From Actinomyces sp. oral taxon 897 (GTDB lineage Bacteria > Actinomycetota > Actinomycetes > Actinomycetales > Actinomycetaceae): a DNA stretch of 64,000 bases. The notes under the pieces were generated by a model that saw nothing but the letters and a program-made list of their open reading frames with translations, was not told the DNA's origin and made no database searches. Position numbers and translations under genes: made by a program. This document shows, one piece after another, positions 51,550-59,483 of the stretch. Numbering within the stretch: the first letter of the stretch is position 1; every line of letters begins with the position of its first letter. The stretch lies in the NCBI RefSeq assembly GCF_002999235.1, contig NZ_CP027236.1:3180018-3244017 (forward strand), read 5' to 3'.

Positions 51550-52140
51550 GTGACCTATACCACTATCGTCGCCGGAGTCGGCGACCTGACGGACAACGCC
51601 CACGTCATCGACCGAGCCTGTGAGATGGCGCGCCTGTGCGACGCCACCCTGCTCCTCGTAGCCGGATTCGATCCCGTCTCGGCCCGGGATAAAGCCCGAG
51701 TCGCCGACACCGCGCAGGTCGCCGACGTGCGAGTGAACGAGGTCCAGCTGACCGAGGACAAGGCCTACGCCGTCGTCGAGAAGGCGCGCGACATCGCCGT
51801 CGAGCGCGGCGTCGGCCTGGCCCAGGGCGTCGTCGTCGAGGGGGAGGCCGTCTCCGCCCTCACCCTCGTCGCCATTGAGACCCAGGCCGATCTCGTCGTC
51901 GTCGGATCGCGGGGCGTGGACTCCCTTCTGGGCAGGCTCTTCGGGGCGGTGAGCATCCAGGTGCTGCGCAAGTCCCGGTGCGACGTGCTCGTCGTCGTCG
52001 AGCCCGACGCCGCGTCGGACTCCGCCGCCGCCCTCAGGGCCGCCGCCAATTCCGTGGCCGCCGCCGCCGTCGACACCGCCGTGGCGCATGTCGTCGCCAC
52101 CGACGCCGCCGCTAAGACCGCCGGGAAGCCGGCCGACTGA
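51550..52140 (+). CDS. Universal stress protein (UspA family)
   Basis: A 196-residue single-domain Usp. It begins VTYTTIVAGVGD, and the nucleotide-binding signature VVGSRGVDSLLGRLFGAVSIQVLRK splits as G-x2-G-x9-G-S/A (VGSRG, then FGAVS). An extra Ala/Val-rich helix extends the C-terminus (AAALRAAANSVAAAAVDTAVA). GTG 51550 is preferred because AAAGGA lies eight bases upstream; ATG 51541 is too close to that site. It is 28 bp after the transporter stop and probably co-transcribed. A strong terminator follows. Confidence 0.88.
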   Translation: MTYTTIVAGVGDLTDNAHVIDRACEMARLCDATLLLVAGFDPVSARDKARVADTAQVADVRVNEVQLTEDKAYAVVEKARDIAVERGVGLAQGVVVEGEAVSALTLVAIETQADLVVVGSRGVDSLLGRLFGAVSIQVLRKSRCDVLVVVEPDAASDSAAALRAAANSVAAAAVDTAVAHVVATDAAAKTAGKPAD

Positions 52141-52153
52141 GCCGGTCCCGGTC

Positions 52154-52193
52154 CGGCGGCGGGGCGGTCCTGCACGGGACCGCCCCGCCGCCG
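52154..52193 (+). terminator. Terminator of the transporter-usp unit
   Basis: CGGCGGCGGGGCGGTCC (52154-52170) pairs perfectly over 17 bp with 52177-52193, with a 6-base loop TGCACG, 13 bp after the usp stop. Confidence 0.8.
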
Positions 52194-52220
52194 CTGTGCG
52201 GGCGGCGTGCGCGCCCCCGG

Positions 52221-52479
52221 CCCGGTGCTGGGCGCCCGCCCCCTGCGCCGCGCCATCCAGCGCGATATCGAGGACGCCCTGAGCGAGAAGATCCTCTTCG
52301 GGGAGATCGAGCGGGGCCAGAAGGTCCTGGTCGACGCCGTCGGGGAGGGCCTGCTGGGCGAGTTCACCTTCCGGGGGGTGCCCTGGGAGCGCGTGAGCGA
52401 CGAGCAGGCCGCCATTAACGCCGCCGAGGAGACCGTGGCCTCCGTGGAGGGGGCCGCCGTGGCCGCGGCGGAGGGCTGA
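52221..52479 (+). pseudogene. C-terminal fragment of clpC
   Basis: The last 85 codons of clpC (PVLGARPLRRAIQRDIEDAL to VAAAEG and stop) without promoter or N-terminus. It arises from the duplication and is presumably not expressed, lying just after the usp terminator. Confidence 0.9.
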
Positions 52480-52693
52480 GCGCGCTGGCACTCGCGGCGG
52501 CCGATGACGGGGGGTCCGTCACCGGCCGCCGTCGTCTCAGAAGCTGCCCCCGCCCCCGCCGTGGGTGGCGCCCGAGGAGGAGGTGTGCGTCGAGGAGTCG
52601 CTGGAGGAGGAAGAGGAGGAGCTGGACTCCCGCTTGGTGCGGGTGACGTACTTGGTAACGAAGCGGTCCTGTCTGCTGGTGATCGCCAGGGAG
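52221..52693 (+). repeat. 473-bp direct duplication, right copy
   Basis: The second copy of 49367-49839. This one is continuous with the intact TPM gene on its right and joins unrelated sequence on its left, so each copy completes one of the two native genes. Confidence 0.93.
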
Positions 52694-53421
52694 TCGGGGG
52701 TCACGTAGCTGCGCGCGTCGGGCTCCAGGCCCTCGTTCCTCATCTTGCGCACGAAGACCAGCTGCACGATCACCCAGCCTGGCCCGACGCCTCCCAGCAG
52801 GACGCCGCCGCCGGCTCCCAGCCAGTGCAGGGTCTTCTGCCAGGCGGTCAGGGGTGCGTGGGTGATCGGGCTGCCCGCGCGCGCTGCCTTCATGTAGCGG
52901 TCGCACTGCTGGACGAAGAGTGTGGCGGCCCCGTTCCAGTCGCTCTTGCCCAGCGGCTCCTTGAGCCGGGTGCCCAGGGCCTGGATGCCGGCGTCGGTGA
53001 AGGTGGTGATGGAGGTGCCGCGGGTGGAGATCCACCAGTCGCGGCTGCCCGGGGCGATGAGCAGCAGGACGCCGCTGCGCTCGGGGCCCAGGCCGTAGCC
53101 GTGGTCGTCGAAGTAGTCGTCGGCCCGCGCCATGGGGGTCTTGCCCCCCAGCTCGGCCAGGAGGACCACAATGTCCTGGCCGTAGGCGGCCGAGACCGTG
53201 GCGATCCGGTTCTCCAGCTCCTGCTTCTGGGCGGCGGACAGGCGGCCGACCTCGTCCACGACGTGCTCGCTGCCGGCCCTTGCCGGGGCCGCCAGCAGCG
53301 TCAGTGCCGTCAGGAGGCTCACGGCCAGGGCCACGAGGGCCCGGGCGGGCCGCAGGGGAGTGCCAGGGGACCGCAGGGCGGCGGGTACCTGGCGGCCCCG
53401 CGGGTGCTCGGTGGTGCTCAT
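52537..53421 (-). CDS. TPM-domain (YgcG/YdjH-like) secreted or membrane protein
   Basis: A 294-residue protein. A signal-type helix (ALVALAVSLLTALTLLAAPARA, about residues 28-49) precedes a TPM_phosphatase domain (VVDEVGRLSAAQKQELENRI, DIVVLLAELGGKTP, YGLGPERSGVLLLIA). A second hydrophobic segment (GGGVLLGGVGPGWVIVQLVFV) follows, then a tail of about nine serines ending GGGGGSF. The Ser-rich and Gly-rich end is typical of the family. It is ten bases downstream of the zinc-ribbon gene on the same strand. With that gene and the divergent SPFH gene it resembles the B. subtilis ydjGHI set that works with PspA at the membrane. Confidence 0.88.
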   Translation of the reverse strand: MSTTEHPRGRQVPAALRSPGTPLRPARALVALAVSLLTALTLLAAPARAGSEHVVDEVGRLSAAQKQELENRIATVSAAYGQDIVVLLAELGGKTPMARADDYFDDHGYGLGPERSGVLLLIAPGSRDWWISTRGTSITTFTDAGIQALGTRLKEPLGKSDWNGAATLFVQQCDRYMKAARAGSPITHAPLTAWQKTLHWLGAGGGVLLGGVGPGWVIVQLVFVRKMRNEGLEPDARSYVTPDSLAITSRQDRFVTKYVTRTKRESSSSSSSSSDSSTHTSSSGATHGGGGGSF

Positions 53422-53430
53422 GGCGCGCTC

Positions 53431-54780
53431 CTAGATGACGGACAGGTGGACAATGAACCAGCCGATCGTCCCGAACAGCAGGCCCAGGGGGATCATGAAG
53501 GCCGCGTACAGGGCGTTGAGCCGCCTGCGGCTGACCGGGAAGGTCCCCACGACCTCCCCGGTCTGCCCGTTGACGGCAAAGGGGTAGCTCTTGCCCGCGT
53601 AGCTAATGACAATGAGCCACACCGGCAGCAGGGCGTACCAGGTGGCCGTGTGGTCCACCCTCGTCTCGCAGGACTCCCGCCTCAGGGTGGAGTAGCCGGT
53701 GACGGTGCCCTCGACCATCTCCGTCAGGCTCTCGCGGGCGCGGGTGTCCGCGCGCTCCAGGGTGTCCTTGGCCGCGATGTCGTAGGAGGAGGCCACGTAC
53801 CCTGACAGGTAGGCGGTGGCGAAGGGCCTGGAGGCCTGCACGTCGAAGGGCTCGACGCCCTCGGCGCGGGCCGGCTCCAGCTTGGTGGTGCCGCACACCG
53901 GGATCCCCCGGAAGGCGACGGAGCCCTCGCGCACCACGTCGTAGACCTTGGTCTCGGTGTAGTCGTAGGCGGAGTCCGACCAATGACGGTAGTTCTCCGC
54001 GTGGAAGCGCAGGGTGCCCGAGGCCTGGCCGTCGTGGAACCAGTAGGGCAGGTAGGCGCCGGTGGCCTCGGTGAGGGTGTGCTCGTCCCGGAAGGCCGGC
54101 GGCAGGAGGAACTTGCCCTTGGTGGCCTTCCGGAAGGCGGCGACCATGGCCTTGCGGTCCAGGGCGAAGGGGATGAGGAAGTTCGGGGTCTGGGTGGCCC
54201 TGATCCGCGAGGCGGCCACGAAGGTGTTGCCGCAGAAGCCGCAGCGGGTGGCAATGAGGGTCCTGTCGCCCACGATCTCGGCGCCGCAGGAGTTGCACAC
54301 CAGGTGGGACAGGTCCCTCTCCTCGGCCGCGCTCAGCGGGCGGGGGGCCTGCCAGCCGGTGGCCGGTGCCGGTGCAGTACCTGGGGCCGCGCTGCCGGGG
54401 GCCAGCACAGTACCTGGGGCCGACCCCTCGCCGGTGGCCGGTGCGGTGGCCGGTGCCGGTGCGGTACCGGGTGCCGGCACGCTGCCGGAGGGCGGCACGG
54501 TGCCGTAGCCGGCCGGTGCCCCAGGCCCCGGGGCGGGGGCACCGGGGCCAGCAGAGGACCCGGGGGCGCCGGGGCTGGTGGTCCCGGGGCCGCCAGCCCC
54601 GGGCGGGCCGTACCCGCCGTCGGCCTGCGCGGGTCCCGCACCCGCCTGGGAGCGGGAGAAGGCCTCGACGGACTCCACGCTCGTCCTGGTCCCGCAGTAG
54701 TCGCAGCGCATGAGCCCGCTGGCGGGGTCGAACTCGATGGGTGCCGAGCAGGAGGGGCACTTGTACTGGATATCGCTCAC
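53431..54780 (-). CDS. Zinc-ribbon membrane protein (YdjG-like)
   Basis: A 449-residue protein. Two N-terminal zinc ribbons, YKCPSCSAPIEF/MRCDYCG (residues about 5-28) and LVCNSCGAEIVG/TRCGFCG, are separated by an ~80-residue Gly/Ala/Pro/Thr linker encoded by tandem GC repeats (54361-54600). A conserved middle domain (FLIPFALDRKAMVAAFRKA, TGAYLPYWFHDG) leads to two C-terminal membrane helices (YALLPVWLIVISYAG and AAFMIPLGLLFGTIGWFIV). GTG 54780 follows GAGG. It is upstream of and co-directional with the TPM gene. The function is inferred from the YdjGHI comparison: membrane stress or a PspA-type complex. Confidence 0.75.
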   Translation of the reverse strand: MSDIQYKCPSCSAPIEFDPASGLMRCDYCGTRTSVESVEAFSRSQAGAGPAQADGGYGPPGAGGPGTTSPGAPGSSAGPGAPAPGPGAPAGYGTVPPSGSVPAPGTAPAPATAPATGEGSAPGTVLAPGSAAPGTAPAPATGWQAPRPLSAAEERDLSHLVCNSCGAEIVGDRTLIATRCGFCGNTFVAASRIRATQTPNFLIPFALDRKAMVAAFRKATKGKFLLPPAFRDEHTLTEATGAYLPYWFHDGQASGTLRFHAENYRHWSDSAYDYTETKVYDVVREGSVAFRGIPVCGTTKLEPARAEGVEPFDVQASRPFATAYLSGYVASSYDIAAKDTLERADTRARESLTEMVEGTVTGYSTLRRESCETRVDHTATWYALLPVWLIVISYAGKSYPFAVNGQTGEVVGTFPVSRRRLNALYAAFMIPLGLLFGTIGWFIVHLSVI

Positions 54781-55182
54781 TGTGACCTCGATGTGGACGC
54801 CTGGTGCCTCCCCCCGGCCGGGCCGCGGGGCCGGTCCCGGCCTCGTGGCCCGGTGCTGACGCGGGTGCACGTGCCCGGCCGGTCCCGCGCCGGGCGCAGG
54901 GTTGGCTCGGGAGCAAGGATAGCGCCTGGACCGCCCCTGTCCCGGCCGCCGCTTGTCTACGTCCTGCGCATACGTCCTGCGCAGTGAACCCGGCGCGCCC
55001 CTGTCCCGGGCCTGGCCGGCCGCCGCGTTTGTCCGCCCGTGACCTGACCGGGTATCCTCGCCCCAGGCTGCCGGTGGGATCACCGGTAGCGTCGGGCCGG
55101 GTCCCGGACGCGGGACCTGCTGGCGGCCTGGGGCCGGCGGTGTCGTCGGGCCCGGGACTCGCAGGGAAGGGCGGTTCGCTCT
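54781..55182. other. Divergent promoter region between zinc-ribbon and SPFH genes
   Basis: About 400 bp without a gene. It contains a 13-bp perfect tandem repeat TACGTCCTGCGCA (54958-54970, 54971-54983) between the two divergent promoters, which could be a regulator site. Confidence 0.5.
55030..55059 (+). promoter_or_regulatory. Probable promoter of the SPFH gene
   Basis: TTGTCC (55030-55035) and TATCCT (55054-55059) are separated by 18 bp, giving a transcript start near 55066 and a leader of about 115 bases. Confidence 0.45.
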
Positions 55183-56487
55183 ATGGGACTCATTCTGGCG
55201 GCGGCCGGTGCGATCGGCGGCAACCTCGGCGACCAGTGGCTCGACGCCATCGAGGCACAGGACATGGGTGAGGGGGTCGTCTTCTGCAAGGGCGCGAAGC
55301 TGCGTAGCGACGACCGGCGCTCACACAACCGCCGGGGCACCACCGACGTCATCTCCAACGGCTCCAAGATCCACGTCTACGACCGCCAGGCCATGATGCT
55401 GGTCGACGGCGGGCGCATTACCGAGTTCAGCGCCGAGCCCGGCCTGTACACGGTGGACTCCTCCATGGTGCCCTCCATGTTCGCGGGGGGCCTGGGGGCA
55501 TCGGTCAAGGACGCCTGGGAGCGCTTCAAGTTCGGTGGCGGCACGCCCACCAAGCAGCAGGCCTTCTTCGTCAACCTCCAGGAGATCAAGGGGATCCGCT
55601 TCGGCACGCCCAGCGCCCTGAACTACTTCGACTCCTTCTACAACGCCGAGCTGTTCCTGCGGTGCCACGGTACCTTCTCCCTGAAGATCTCCAACCCGAT
55701 CCTGTTCTACCAGGAGGTGGTGCCCCGCGACGCGACCACCGTGCACATCGACCAGATCAAGGAGCAGTACCTCTCTGAGTTCCTGGAGGCGCTGCAGGCC
55801 TCGATCAACCAGATGAGCGTGGACGGGATCCGCATCTCCCAGGTGCCCTCCAAGATGCGCGAGCTCTCCGCGTACATGCGTGACACCCTCGACGCTGACT
55901 GGCTGCAGATGCGCGGCATGGAGGTCTGCTCGGTCGGTATCGCCTCGATCACCTACGACGAGGAGTCGCGCAAGCTCATTGACGTGCGCAACCAGGGCGC
56001 CATGCTCTCCGACGCCGCCGTGCGCGAGGGCTACGTCCAGGGCGCCGTGGCCCGCGGCCTGGAGGCGGCGGGGTCCAACCCCGGCGGCGCGGGCGTGGCG
56101 TTCATGGGCATGGGCGTGGGCATGCAGGCCGGGGGCGGCTTTATGCAGGCCGCCTCGCAGTCCAACCAGGCCCAGATGGCGGCCCAGCAGACTGGCGGGT
56201 ACGGCACGGTCCCCCAGGGCGGGCAGGCTGGCCCGGGTGGGCAGGCCGGTCCGGTCTCCCAGGGCGGCCCGGGCGGGCAGGGCGCGGCGCCCCAGGCCGG
56301 CCCGGGCGGCGGGAGCTGGACCTGCCCGACCTGCCAGACCACCTCCTCGGGCCGCTTCTGCCCCGGGTGCGGCAACGCCAGGCCCGCGGACCCGGCCGGT
56401 GGGGCGGCATTCTGCCCCAACTGCGGCAACCGCTTCGAGGGCGCCCGCCCCAGGTTCTGCCCCCAGTGCGGCAGCCCGCAGTCCTAA
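55183..56487 (+). CDS. SPFH-domain protein with C-terminal zinc ribbons (YdjI-like)
   Basis: A 434-residue protein of the YdjI/'virion core protein' SPFH branch. The SPFH-type region (VVFCKGAKLRSDDRRSHNRR, GKIHVYDRQAMMLVDGGRI-like stretch, KQQAFFVNLQEIKGIRFGT, LKISNPILFYQEVV) covers residues 30-270. It is followed by a Gly/Ala/Gln linker and two zinc ribbons (CPTCQTTSSGRFCPGC, CPNCGNRF then RFCPQCG). B. subtilis YdjI is recruited with PspA to stressed membranes. It is divergent from the YdjG-like and YdjH-like genes. ATG 55183 begins MGLILAAAGAIGGNL. Confidence 0.88.
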   Translation: MGLILAAAGAIGGNLGDQWLDAIEAQDMGEGVVFCKGAKLRSDDRRSHNRRGTTDVISNGSKIHVYDRQAMMLVDGGRITEFSAEPGLYTVDSSMVPSMFAGGLGASVKDAWERFKFGGGTPTKQQAFFVNLQEIKGIRFGTPSALNYFDSFYNAELFLRCHGTFSLKISNPILFYQEVVPRDATTVHIDQIKEQYLSEFLEALQASINQMSVDGIRISQVPSKMRELSAYMRDTLDADWLQMRGMEVCSVGIASITYDEESRKLIDVRNQGAMLSDAAVREGYVQGAVARGLEAAGSNPGGAGVAFMGMGVGMQAGGGFMQAASQSNQAQMAAQQTGGYGTVPQGGQAGPGGQAGPVSQGGPGGQGAAPQAGPGGGSWTCPTCQTTSSGRFCPGCGNARPADPAGGAAFCPNCGNRFEGARPRFCPQCGSPQS

Positions 56488-56566
56488 GGGACCGCACTCT
56501 CCCGGCCCTGCCCGTGCGCCCCGCATCGGCGTGTCTCGGCCGCAGGCGAACAGGCACCGTGTGGTT

Positions 56567-56596
56567 TTGTGCCTAGGACTGAGGTCACATTACAGT
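56567..56596 (+). promoter_or_regulatory. Probable promoter of ppdK
   Basis: TTGTGC (56567-56572) and TACAGT (56591-56596) with an 18-bp spacer lie about 63 bp upstream of the ppdK start. Confidence 0.5.
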
Positions 56597-56658
56597 GTTT
56601 GGCGTCCATGTGCCGTGCACTGTGGCGTACCACGTCAGAGCGACCAGAAAGAGCAACG

Positions 56659-59355
56659 ATGCCCAAGTATGTTTACCGGTTCAGTGAGGGAGACAAGGAC
56701 CAGAAGGACCTGCTCGGCGGCAAGGGGGCGAACCTGGCCGAGATGACCCGTCTGGGCCTGCCCGTGCCACCCGGCTTCACCGTCACCACGGACGCCTGCC
56801 GCGCCTACCTGGCTGACGGCGAGGTCCCCGACGAGCTCGCCGTCCAGGTCACCACCGCCCTGCGTGAGGTCGAGGAGGAGCTGGGCCGCGAGCTCGGCGC
56901 CCCTGCCGACCCCCTCCTGGTCTCGGTGCGCTCCGGCGCCAAGTTCTCCATGCCGGGCATGATGGAGACCGTCCTGAACATTGGCCTCAACGACGAGTCC
57001 GTCAGGGGCCTGGCCTCCGCCAGCGGCGACGAGCGCTTCGCCTGGGACTCCTACCGGCGCCTGATCCAGATGTTCGGCAAGACCGTCCTGGACGTCGACG
57101 GCGAGCACTTCTCCGCGGCCCTGGAGGCCAAGAAGGCCGCCCGCGGCGTGGCCCTGGACTACGAGCTGGACGTTGAGGCCCTGACCGAGCTCGTCGAGGA
57201 GTACAAGGCGATCGTGGCCGAGCACGCCGGCGTCGACTTCCCCCAGGACCCGCGCACCCAGCTGGACATGGCCACCGAGGCCGTCTTCCGCTCCTGGAAC
57301 ACCGAGCGCGCCCACATCTACCGGCGTCGGGAGAAGATCCCCCACGACCTAGGCACCGCCGTCAACGTGTGCACCATGGTCTTCGGCAACATGGGCCAGA
57401 CCTCCGGCACTGGCGTGTGCTTCACCCGCGACCCCTCCACCGGCCAGAGCGGCGTCTACGGCGACTACCTGGTCAACGCCCAGGGCGAGGACGTGGTGGC
57501 CGGTATCCGCAACACCCTGTCCCTGGCGGACCTGGAGCGCCTGGACAAGACCTCCTACGACGAGCTGCGGGCCGCCATGCGCAAGCTGGAGACCCACTAC
57601 CGCGACCTGTGCGACATCGAGTTCACCATTGAGCGCGGCAGGCTCTGGCTCCTCCAGACCCGCGTGGGCAAGCGCACCGCCGCCGCGGCCTTCCGCGTGG
57701 CCACCCAGCTGGTGGACGAGAGGCTCATCACCATGGACGAGGCCCTCACCCGCGTCACCGGCGACCAGCTCACCCAGCTCATGTTCCCCCAGTTCGACGA
57801 GGACTCCGAGCGCGACCTGCTCACCCGCGCCATGCCCGCCTCCCCGGGCGCGGCCGTGGGCTACATCGCCTTCGACAATGCCGAGGCCGTCGAGCGCGCC
57901 GAGGCCGGGGAGTCGGTCATCCTGGTGCGCCGCGAGACCAACCCCGACGACCTGCCCGGCATGGTGGCCGCCGCCGGCGTGCTCACCGCCCGCGGCGGCA
58001 AGACCAGCCACGCCGCCGTCGTGGCCCGCGGCATGGGCAAGACCTGCGTGTGCGGCGCCGAGGACCTAGAGGTCGACGCCGAGGCCAGGACCCTGCGCGT
58101 GGCCGGGCACGACCGGGTCCTGGGCCCGGGGGACACCATCGCCCTGGACGGCACCACCGGGGAGGTCTTCCTCGGCGAGGTGGCCGTGGTGGACTCCCCG
58201 GTCATGACCTACCTGCGCCGCGGTCTGGAGGAGGCCCTGGACACCGCCGGGGACGTGGACACCCGGGAGCTGGTCACGAGCGTGGACCGGATCATGCGCC
58301 ACGCCGACAAGCGCCGTCGCCTGGCGGTGCGCGCCAACGCCGACACCCCCGACGACGCCCTCCAGGCCTTCTACCGCGGCGCCCAGGGCGTGGGCCTGTG
58401 CCGTACCGAGCACATGTTCCTGGGTGAGCGCAAGCAGTACGTCCAGAACCTCATCCTGGCCTCCGGCCAGGACGAGCGCGAGGCCGCCCTGGCCGCCCTG
58501 CTGCCTTTGCAGAAGGGCGACTTCGTCCAGATGTTCGAGACCATGAACGGCAAGCCCATGACGGTGCGCCTCATCGACCCCCCGCTGCACGAGTTCCTGC
58601 CCGACCTGACCGAGCTGAGCGTCAAGGTGGCCCTCGACCGCGAGCGCGGCACCCTGGACCCGGCCGACGAGGCCCTCCTGGCCGTGGTGCGGCGCAACCA
58701 CGAGGCCAACCCCATGCTGGGCCTGCGCGGGGTGCGTCTGCTGCTGACCATGCCCGGGCTCATTGAGCTCCAGGTGCGCGCCATCGCCGAGGCCGCCGTC
58801 GAGCGCCTGCGCGCCGGGGGCGACCCGCACCCGGAGATTATGATCCCGCTGGTGGGCTCCGTGCGCGAGCTGCAGATCGTGCGCGAGCGGGTCGAGGCGG
58901 TCCTGGCCCAGGTGGGCTCCGAGTCGGGCTACGAGCTGGACTTCCCGATCGGCTGCATGATCGAGCTGCCCCGTGCCGCGGTCTCGGCGGACACGATCGC
59001 CCAGGAGGCCGACTTCTTCAGCTTCGGCACCAACGACCTGACCCAGACCACGTGGGGATTCTCACGTGACGACGTCGAGGGCGTCTTCTTCCGGGAGTAC
59101 CTGGACACCGGGGTCTTCGGCGTCTCGCCCTTCGAGACGATCGACGAGCGGGGCGTGGGCCGCGTGGTGGAGCTGGGTGTGGAGCGCGCCCGGGGCACCA
59201 AGCCCGACATCAAGCTCGGCGTGTGCGGCGAGCACGGCGGGGACCCCGACTCCATCGAGTTCTTCCACCGGGTGGGCCTGGACTACGTCTCCTGCTCGCC
59301 CTTCAGGGTGCCGGTGGCGCGCCTGGAGGCCGGGCGCGCGGCGGTCATGGGCTGA
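56659..59355 (+). CDS. ppdK: Pyruvate, phosphate dikinase
   Basis: An 898-residue enzyme interconverting pyruvate, ATP and phosphate with PEP, AMP and pyrophosphate. The N-terminal ATP-grasp domain begins KYVYRFSEGDKDQKDLLGGKGANLAEM and includes SVRSGAKFSMPGMMETVLN. The swivelling phosphohistidine domain has GGKTSHAAVVARGMGKTCV (catalytic His about residue 451). The C-terminal TIM barrel has GVGLCRTEHMF, GLRGVRLLL and FGTNDLTQTTWGFSRDD. The length is normal for bacteria. ATG 56659 is chosen because the protein then begins MPKYVYRF as in the family; the open frame runs 90 bases further up. A PPi-generating or PPi-using glycolytic route is implied. Confidence 0.97.
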   Translation: MPKYVYRFSEGDKDQKDLLGGKGANLAEMTRLGLPVPPGFTVTTDACRAYLADGEVPDELAVQVTTALREVEEELGRELGAPADPLLVSVRSGAKFSMPGMMETVLNIGLNDESVRGLASASGDERFAWDSYRRLIQMFGKTVLDVDGEHFSAALEAKKAARGVALDYELDVEALTELVEEYKAIVAEHAGVDFPQDPRTQLDMATEAVFRSWNTERAHIYRRREKIPHDLGTAVNVCTMVFGNMGQTSGTGVCFTRDPSTGQSGVYGDYLVNAQGEDVVAGIRNTLSLADLERLDKTSYDELRAAMRKLETHYRDLCDIEFTIERGRLWLLQTRVGKRTAAAAFRVATQLVDERLITMDEALTRVTGDQLTQLMFPQFDEDSERDLLTRAMPASPGAAVGYIAFDNAEAVERAEAGESVILVRRETNPDDLPGMVAAAGVLTARGGKTSHAAVVARGMGKTCVCGAEDLEVDAEARTLRVAGHDRVLGPGDTIALDGTTGEVFLGEVAVVDSPVMTYLRRGLEEALDTAGDVDTRELVTSVDRIMRHADKRRRLAVRANADTPDDALQAFYRGAQGVGLCRTEHMFLGERKQYVQNLILASGQDEREAALAALLPLQKGDFVQMFETMNGKPMTVRLIDPPLHEFLPDLTELSVKVALDRERGTLDPADEALLAVVRRNHEANPMLGLRGVRLLLTMPGLIELQVRAIAEAAVERLRAGGDPHPEIMIPLVGSVRELQIVRERVEAVLAQVGSESGYELDFPIGCMIELPRAAVSADTIAQEADFFSFGTNDLTQTTWGFSRDDVEGVFFREYLDTGVFGVSPFETIDERGVGRVVELGVERARGTKPDIKLGVCGEHGGDPDSIEFFHRVGLDYVSCSPFRVPVARLEAGRAAVMG

Positions 59356-59483
59356 GGCCCCGGCCGGCCGCCCCACCGCGGGGCGGCCGGCCCCGGCCCC
59401 TGGTAGGGCCTGTGCCCCGGGGCCGGTGAGTGTGCCACACTTGGCCCCGTTCCCCTGCACCCACTGAGTTCCCCGAGGTGACC

